Source: Vreelandella andesensis (GTDB taxonomy: Bacteria > Pseudomonadota > Gammaproteobacteria > Pseudomonadales > Halomonadaceae). Taken from it: 32,577 bases of DNA. Numbering within the stretch: position 1 is the first letter of the stretch; every line of letters begins with the position of its first letter. Below the pieces are notes generated by a model. That model worked only from the letters and a program-made list of their open reading frames with translations. It made no database searches and had not been told where the DNA came from. The translations under genes and the position numbers were made by a program. Positions 27,721-32,577 of the stretch are shown piece by piece. Location of the stretch: assembly GCF_003989795.1 (NCBI RefSeq), contig NZ_RZHG01000018.1, positions 1 through 32,577 of the forward strand. Reading direction: 5' to 3'.

Positions 27721-28095
27721 ATGGCTTCATTACGTGACCAGCTCGGTGGCCTTGTATATTCAACAGAACAAGGCAAAACTTGCCCAAGCTGCCGCGAGTC
27801 TATCGACGACTGCTGTTGTGAAGATACCAGCGAGCAAGCACGCATTGCTAATTTAGATGGAATTGTGCGAATCCGGCGTGAAACGAGTGGCCGTAAGGGA
27901 AAAGGAGTGACCACTATTAGTGGTATTCCGCTTCCCAATGCAGAGCTAAAGACGCTTGCTAAGACATTGAAGAAACGCTGCGGCACCGGTGGTGCAGTAA
28001 AAGATGGCATCATCGAGATACAAGGAGATCACCGGGAAACGCTGCAGCAGGCATTAACATCGTTAGGCTACCAAGTTAAATTAGCAGGTGGCTGA
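27721..28095 (+). CDS. yciH: SUI1/eIF1-family translation factor YciH
   Basis: A 124-residue protein whose C-terminal half (about 44-124) is the SUI1/eIF1 fold: VRIRRETSGRKGKGVTTISG, then KTLAKTLKKRCGTGGAVKDG and IEIQGDHRETLQQALTSLGY. In E. coli YciH affects start-codon selection fidelity. The N-terminal part contains five cysteines in CPSCRESIDDCCCED, which could bind zinc. The frame is open upstream into the HAD gene, but the ATG at 27721 was chosen because homologues begin near this point. The ribosome site is poor, and the gene probably relies on translation of the upstream gene, two bases away. Confidence 0.88.
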   Translation: MASLRDQLGGLVYSTEQGKTCPSCRESIDDCCCEDTSEQARIANLDGIVRIRRETSGRKGKGVTTISGIPLPNAELKTLAKTLKKRCGTGGAVKDGIIEIQGDHRETLQQALTSLGYQVKLAGG

Positions 28096-28153
28096 CACAC
28101 CTCTGTGATAGTGCTCTGCTTTTAGGCAAAGCGCTAAAGGGCAAGGCACTGCA

Positions 28154-29062
28154 ATGAATTGGTTAGAATACCTGCTACCACTCATTTTCCTGTTTCCCAT
28201 GGCCGCTATGGGTGGCATTGTCTTGGCGCTGCGTAGCCTCCACGACGCGCGCGTTCAGTCTCCCTTTAACGTTCCGTTACGTGAACCAGGTCAAGCTCTT
28301 CGTCATCGCCTAGATCAAGCATTTTCTAGTCTATTTTTAAACGGTGCGCTCGGCCCTATTATCAGCCTAGCCCCACTCGTATACGGCATGGGACGTATGT
28401 TGTTTGTGGAAAAGCAAGACTGGGTGGAATGGGCATTATATGGCCTACTTAGCACACTGTTGGTGCTTGCGTTTTCACTGCTACTTATCCGCGATTATCA
28501 GCGTATCCGCCGACTTAAGCTCGGTTTAGCCTGCGAGCTAGCCGTGGGTCAAGAACTGGAGCGCATGGTGAGGCCAGAAGCCCACCCCTACTTTGTATTT
28601 CACGATGTCCCCACCGATAGCTTTACGATTGACCATGTGGTCGTCACACCACACGGCGTCTTCGTAGTGGAAACACGTGCACGAACATTAGCGATTGGAA
28701 GCGATGGAAAAGAACTGAACAGCGTAGCCGTTGAGCGTGAGCGGCTGCGTTTTCCTCACTGGCAGGAACGCCGCCCTCTTCATAAAACACGTCAGGGCGT
28801 TAGTTGGCTGACCCAATGGCTTGAACGCCGCTGTGGTGTTCCTGTTCCTGTGCGAGGCGTATTGGTTTTACCGGGATGGCAAGTTGATACTAGCGAAGCA
28901 GCTCCCGATATATTAGTTGTTAACGGCGAGCAGCTGGCCCGTCAGCTAGCCGAGCTCACCCCGGGGCAGATGAGCGATGCCATACACGATAAGGTAATAC
29001 ATATACTCATTGAGCGTGCACGACTTATGGAGCTTAAACACCTTCGTCAGCCCTCCGTATAA
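28154..29062 (+). CDS. Membrane-anchored NERD-domain protein
   Basis: A 302-residue protein with N-terminal hydrophobic segments (about residues 5-25, 65-85 and 92-115), followed by a soluble NERD (nuclease-related) domain. This has the family order: GQELERM (about 134), D160 in TIDHVVVTPHGVFVVE, and E173-T174-R175. NERD proteins usually have ETK here, the PD-(D/E)xK catalytic lysine, so Arg175 is a conspicuous replacement. A later VPVRGVLVLPGWQVD strand is also typical. Function is unknown; the domain may bind or cut nucleic acid at the membrane, or be inactive. AAGG lies ahead of the ATG. It is convergent with dgt, the stops being four bases apart. Confidence 0.78.
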   Translation: MNWLEYLLPLIFLFPMAAMGGIVLALRSLHDARVQSPFNVPLREPGQALRHRLDQAFSSLFLNGALGPIISLAPLVYGMGRMLFVEKQDWVEWALYGLLSTLLVLAFSLLLIRDYQRIRRLKLGLACELAVGQELERMVRPEAHPYFVFHDVPTDSFTIDHVVVTPHGVFVVETRARTLAIGSDGKELNSVAVERERLRFPHWQERRPLHKTRQGVSWLTQWLERRCGVPVPVRGVLVLPGWQVDTSEAAPDILVVNGEQLARQLAELTPGQMSDAIHDKVIHILIERARLMELKHLRQPSV

Positions 29063-29066
29063 AACG

Positions 29067-30410
29067 CTAGTTACCCCGCAGTCGCCCACCCATTTCTTGC
29101 GCAAGGTCGACGGCGTAGTGGTCGGTCATTCCACCAATAAAATCCAGCATGCGCCGATAACTATCGTAGAGCGTCCAGGACTGTAATGGAGTGTTCTCGC
29201 CAATCAACGCCAGCACGCGCTGGTGCTTAAACGAGCTATGCCCAGTGTGGTGCAGCTCGTTGGCAGCACCAATAAATGCTTCTAACAAAATCCCCAGCGT
29301 TGTATAGGCACCAATTTCCAGTTTGGCCTTACGCTCATTTTGAAAAATGCGCTCACGGGCTAACTGCTTTGCCGCTTGAACGCCCCACCCCAGGTCAGGA
29401 TGGCACAGCTCTAATAAATCCTGGCCTAATGTTCCACTGAGCAACGCTTGCTCATGCTGCACAAAGACATCGCCCACATCATTAACCGCGCGCTCCATAG
29501 CAGCACCGCGCAGTAACGCAATTCGACGCCGCTGAGACACTTTTCGCCTCTCCATCTCAGCATATTCTGGAGGAAATTCACCCGCTATCTGACGCAGTAT
29601 TTCAACCACTTCCTCATAGCGAAGAATGCCCATCTCCAACCCATCTTCTAAATCAAGCAGGGCATAGCAAATATCGTCAGCCGCTTCGACAAGCCAAGCC
29701 AACGGGTGGCGGCACCAACGATGTTCTCCTTGGGGAAGAAGCCCGACAGCATCAGCCACTTCTTTCAGTAGCGCCTGCTCCGACTGGTAGCAGCCGAACT
29801 TACCAGCGCGCCCGCTGTAGCGTACCGTCCAGGGATATTTAAGTAGAGTACCCAACGTAGCGGCAGATAATCGCATACCACCATTAAACTGGTTGTACTC
29901 AATTTGTGTAATAACACGGAAGCCCTGAGCATTACCTTCGTACGTTAGTAAATCGTCACGCTCTGCATCAGACAACCCATCTAGCAAGCCACTTTTTTGA
30001 GCACGCCGAAACCAATCACGAATCGCATATTCACCGGCATGGCCAAAAGGGGGGTTGCCAATATCATGTCCTAAGCACGCTGTTTGGACGATCACTCCTA
30101 AATCAGCAGGTGTAATCCAGTTAGGCAGACGATCCTTTAGCAGTTCACCCACAATCATACCTAGCGAGCGACCAACGCAGCCAACTTCCAGAGAGTGGGT
30201 CAAACGGGTGTGGATATGATCATTTTCAGTCAGCGGATGCACCTGTGTTTTCCGACCCAAACGCCGAAAGGAACCCGAGAAAACAATACGGTCATGATCT
30301 TTATGAAAAGGGCTTCGCCCTATTTCATGGGTGGCTTCACGCACACTGCCAGCGCGTTTATCGTGAAGGCGTTGGGGAGATAATAATTGGTCCCACTGCA
30401 TCTGTGTCAT
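29067..30410 (-). CDS. dgt: Deoxyguanosinetriphosphate triphosphohydrolase (dGTPase-like)
   Basis: A 447-residue cytoplasmic HD-domain enzyme hydrolysing dNTPs to nucleoside and triphosphate. Metal ligands are His72 (RLTHSLEV), His115-Asp116 in ACLGHDIGNPPFGHAGE, and Asp245 or 246 in EAADDICYALLDLED. The N-terminal SFRRLGRKTQVHPLTENDH is the usual substrate-site segment. It matches the shorter dGTPase clade of Pseudomonas rather than the 505-residue E. coli Dgt. The ATG at 30410 is preferred over one eight codons upstream because GGAGG lies five bases before it. It is on the same strand as the methyltransferase upstream, but a hairpin lies between. Confidence 0.92.
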   Translation of the reverse strand: MTQMQWDQLLSPQRLHDKRAGSVREATHEIGRSPFHKDHDRIVFSGSFRRLGRKTQVHPLTENDHIHTRLTHSLEVGCVGRSLGMIVGELLKDRLPNWITPADLGVIVQTACLGHDIGNPPFGHAGEYAIRDWFRRAQKSGLLDGLSDAERDDLLTYEGNAQGFRVITQIEYNQFNGGMRLSAATLGTLLKYPWTVRYSGRAGKFGCYQSEQALLKEVADAVGLLPQGEHRWCRHPLAWLVEAADDICYALLDLEDGLEMGILRYEEVVEILRQIAGEFPPEYAEMERRKVSQRRRIALLRGAAMERAVNDVGDVFVQHEQALLSGTLGQDLLELCHPDLGWGVQAAKQLARERIFQNERKAKLEIGAYTTLGILLEAFIGAANELHHTGHSSFKHQRVLALIGENTPLQSWTLYDSYRRMLDFIGGMTDHYAVDLAQEMGGRLRGN

Positions 30411-30476
30411 AGCGTTCCTCCGTGAGAGCAACATTTTGACATAAATCCAAACAAGTTAATCGTCTTCAACCACAAG

Positions 30477-30512
30477 ACATGTGTGCAGCGGCGACCTTCG
30501 CTACACACATGT
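30477..30512. repeat. Long inverted repeat between the methyltransferase gene and dgt
   Basis: ACATGTGTG (30477-30485) pairs with CACACATGT (30504-30512). After one mismatch AGCG pairs with CGCT, giving a 14-position stem with an eight-base loop. It starts 27 bases after the methyltransferase stop. No T run follows on either strand, so it is either a weak or Rho-assisted terminator or a binding site for a dimeric regulator ahead of dgt. Confidence 0.6.
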
Positions 30513-30538
30513 TATATAACAGTGGCACATGCTGCTGA

Positions 30539-32074
30539 TTAGATAATTTTCAACGCTCGGTAGAGGGGTAATCGCTCGTCTAGAAAGATGCCGGCCTGAC
30601 GCTCAAGTTCAGCCAAATTTTCATTCTCGTCTGAAATCGGCTTACCCTCTTTAAGTAAGCATTTGTTTTGAGATGCCAGAATTCGCCATGCAAAAACGGC
30701 TAACGTTTTGGCATCAGTCTCTCCCTCTAGCGTGGCAAGAAGGAAAAATTGGTGGAAGAGCGAAACGGCGATGCCACCACCCGTCACCGGGCTTGCTAGA
30801 TAGCTCAGCTCAGTTGTGCTTCTTGATTGACTCATTAAAAAGCGATTGAGTCGATCCGTTTTGGGCGCTGATTTGGAAATAATATCGTCCGATTGGGCAG
30901 GCAAAATAACACCCTTAGCTGCCAATATCGCGATTGCACTGTTCATTGCAGAACGCCCTACCCCCTTCGCTTTTGCAACTTGCCAAAGTTCTGCTATTGA
31001 GACAGGTTGGTAGGATGAGAGCGCATCAAGCAACGGCGTGTAAATATTGCTAGGCAAGTCAAAATTACCCAATCGTCCTGCGATTTTTAGCTGCACCTCT
31101 TTACGTGGCACACCCATCATCACACGAAGTTCATCTAACATCTCATTTTTATCAAGCTCGCTTAAACGGCGCGCGCCTTTCACCCAGTAATCAGTACGGA
31201 ATTGACGATTCTCACAAAAATCACGTACCGATTGGCGAAATAAAGAGTTAGGAATATTATTAATTAAAGCCTGCTGATCATTGGTTAACTGAATACTTTC
31301 AATGGCATCTGCGTATCGTGCACTGCAAGCCCACTCCATCTTTGCAGGTTCTAACCAACGAGCCATTTTAGCAAATGCCATCGGCTCCCAATCGCGGTTA
31401 AAGTATTCATGGGCCACGTAGTTTTTATTGCCTTGCTTGATTTTCGCTAAGCGATCTTTGATTTGGGGATTAGCACTACAGTACTCTGGATTCACTGCAA
31501 CCAGCTTCTCAGCAAAAGCAATGGCGTCATCAATACGTGAAATAGTGCCAGCACCCTGTGCGCTCATAATATCAGCATGCTCCGCTAGCAAATCACGCAT
31601 TGGCACCATCGCTGCCCAACCCGGTTGAGTGTTATAGCTAATATATAACACACCTCCCACTTTCAATTTTCTCCGAATGAAGTCCACGATTACTGAGCGG
31701 TTTTCATCTGAAATCCAACTCCATATGCCGTGAAGACCGATATAGTCGAATTCAGGTAGATCGTCACGCTGGCAAAATTCATCAAATGCATCATCATGTA
31801 GTTTTGCGCTAGCACCACTAATAGATGACAACTCCTGAGCGAATGCCGCTTGATGTGGATTAAAATCAGTCCCAAACCAATTAATTTGTGAAGCAGCCGC
31901 ATGAATATTGGTGCTGATACCCTGACCAAAACCTAGTTCACAGGCATTGATAACGTTTGGCGGCCGAATACCGGCATTGATAAACCCTAGTGCGATTCGC
32001 AAAGGATTAAGCTCAGCGTAATACCCATAGGTATAATTAATATCCGCTACGTACCCAGACGTCCAATCCGACAT
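30539..32074 (-). CDS. SAM-dependent methyltransferase with regulatory domain
   Basis: A 511-residue protein. The N-terminal class I methyltransferase domain has motif I ACELGFGQGIS (44-54) and an acidic residue ending strand two (D70 in FGTDFNPH). The post-motif segment YIGLHGIWSWISDENR is also present. From about 215 to 300 it carries what I recognise as the methyltransferase regulatory domain (PF10119 type). The C-terminal third (about 330-510), with a winged-helix-like stretch SIAELWQVAKAKGVGRSAMN, completes the usual length of this group. Such proteins often accompany surface-glycan or flagellin glycosylation genes, but none is here. Substrate unknown. An AGGAG ribosome site lies ten bases before the ATG. 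The gene looks richer in A and T than its neighbours and lies beside an rrn operon, so acquisition by transfer is possible. Confidence 0.8.
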   Translation of the reverse strand: MSDWTSGYVADINYTYGYYAELNPLRIALGFINAGIRPPNVINACELGFGQGISTNIHAAASQINWFGTDFNPHQAAFAQELSSISGASAKLHDDAFDEFCQRDDLPEFDYIGLHGIWSWISDENRSVIVDFIRRKLKVGGVLYISYNTQPGWAAMVPMRDLLAEHADIMSAQGAGTISRIDDAIAFAEKLVAVNPEYCSANPQIKDRLAKIKQGNKNYVAHEYFNRDWEPMAFAKMARWLEPAKMEWACSARYADAIESIQLTNDQQALINNIPNSLFRQSVRDFCENRQFRTDYWVKGARRLSELDKNEMLDELRVMMGVPRKEVQLKIAGRLGNFDLPSNIYTPLLDALSSYQPVSIAELWQVAKAKGVGRSAMNSAIAILAAKGVILPAQSDDIISKSAPKTDRLNRFLMSQSRSTTELSYLASPVTGGGIAVSLFHQFFLLATLEGETDAKTLAVFAWRILASQNKCLLKEGKPISDENENLAELERQAGIFLDERLPLYRALKII

Positions 32075-32384
32075 AACACCTGCTCCTAAGCAATGGCGTA
32101 TTATTTAATTTTTAAGCGCAGTCATCGATGGTCATTTGCCACCAGAATCTAAAAAGCAGATAGGAAAACCATCTATCTCTGACGCAAAATTCTGTGACAA
32201 AAGCCCTGATACAAACGCTATTAATAGAGCCTTGATAGTGAGGTATTTGATTCATTGGGTCTACTGAAGAGATAGCGACAAGTTTTAAGGATTGTTACGT
32301 ACTCATCAGCTACATATCGGAATAAATTAGTAATCGTATTTTGCTACTTGTTAAATGGCTTTTTCCAAGCCACTTTTTTTAACC
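32075..32384. other. A/T-rich intergenic region beside the rrn operon
   Basis: These 310 bases contain no credible gene. Apart from the leader of the methyltransferase gene (TAATAC-like -10 about 20 bases before the start codon) and a short inverted repeat AGATAG/CTATCT (32158-32178), I see nothing definite. Confidence 0.5.
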
Positions 32385-32422
32385 AAAAAAAACCCCCAAG
32401 GCGTAAGCCTTGGGGGTTTTTT
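32385..32422 (-). terminator. Rho-independent terminator of the right-hand rRNA operon
   Basis: CCCCCAAGGC and GCCTTGGGGG form a perfect 10-base stem with a four-base loop, flanked by A/T runs that extend it. On the minus strand it is followed by eight Ts, and it starts about ten bases after the end of the 5S gene. Six Ts on the other side could also stop plus-strand transcription. Confidence 0.92.
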
Positions 32423-32431
32423 CGAATAGGT

Positions 32432-32548
32432 GCCTGACGATGACCTACTCTCGCATGGGGAGACCCCACACTACCATCGGCGCGAAGCGGTTTCACTGCT
32501 GAGTTCGGCATGGGATCAGGTGGTTCACGCTTGCTATGGTCGTCAGGC
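32432..32548 (-). rRNA. rrf: 5S ribosomal RNA
   Basis: Read on the minus strand the gene starts GCCTGACGACCATAGCAAG and contains the conserved loop CCGAACTCAG, then GTGTGGGGTCTCCCCATG and CGAGAGTAGG near the 3' end. Its ends, GCCTGACGA and TCGTCAGGC, pair to form helix I. Length is about 117 bases, normal for Gammaproteobacteria. A terminator follows, so this is the end of an rrn operon whose 23S and 16S genes lie off the right edge. Confidence 0.96.
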
Positions 32549-32577
32549 GTAACAGGTACTGTATATCATGCTGGGTA

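Overview
This window reads as ordinary chromosome from a Gammaproteobacterium of the Halomonas/Vreelandella type. The basis is the metK - tkt - epd - pgk - fba block, prlC followed by a YheV-like protein, a Pseudomonas-type dGTPase, moderate GC content, and familiar protein sequences. The assignment is by recognition; no search was run. I see no prophage, insertion sequence, CRISPR array or tRNA.

Both edges touch rRNA operons on the minus strand. At the left (1-240) is an rRNA-type promoter region firing leftward out of the window. At the right is a complete 5S rRNA gene (about 32432-32548) with its terminator, so the rest of that operon lies off the right edge. The window is therefore the unique DNA between two rrn operons in the same orientation. 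These may also simply be the points where an assembly broke.

Layout: (1) 345-1040, a decayed lutB (lactate utilisation Fe-S protein) remnant and two FadR/LldR-type operators. (2) 1041-5147, a tightly overlapping operon of an LldR-like regulator, the sensor kinase DctB and the sigma54 activator DctD. (3) 5123-7826, minus-strand YdjM-type membrane protein, gamma-carbonic anhydrase and Na+-dependent NSS transporter. (4) 8049-10414, oligopeptidase A and a zinc-ribbon protein. (5) 10508-14109, a TAXI-type TRAP transporter preceded by what looks like a complete sigma54 control region (activator-type repeats, IHF site, -24/-12 element), then a terminator. (6) 14140-19178, metF, an AEC permease, ligB and metK. 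(7) 19426-26011, the central carbon block tkt, lrgA, lrgB, epd, pgk, fba and terminator. (8) 26088-30410, two small unknown proteins, a HAD hydrolase, a SUI1/YciH protein, a membrane NERD protein and dgt. (9) 30539-32074, a methyltransferase, next to the rrn terminator.

How parts may work together: the most interesting inference is that DctB-DctD drives the TAXI-TRAP operon 5.6 kb away, because that operon has the DNA architecture such an activator needs and no other dicarboxylate transporter is present here. The LldR-like regulator has probably outlived the lactate operon it once controlled: its operators remain, but the lut genes are reduced to a fragment. In the carbon block, a perfect hairpin holds the start codon of lrgA in its loop, suggesting translational control of a holin-like pair placed inside a glycolytic gene cluster. 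No wholly new multi-gene system is evident; most of the window is housekeeping.
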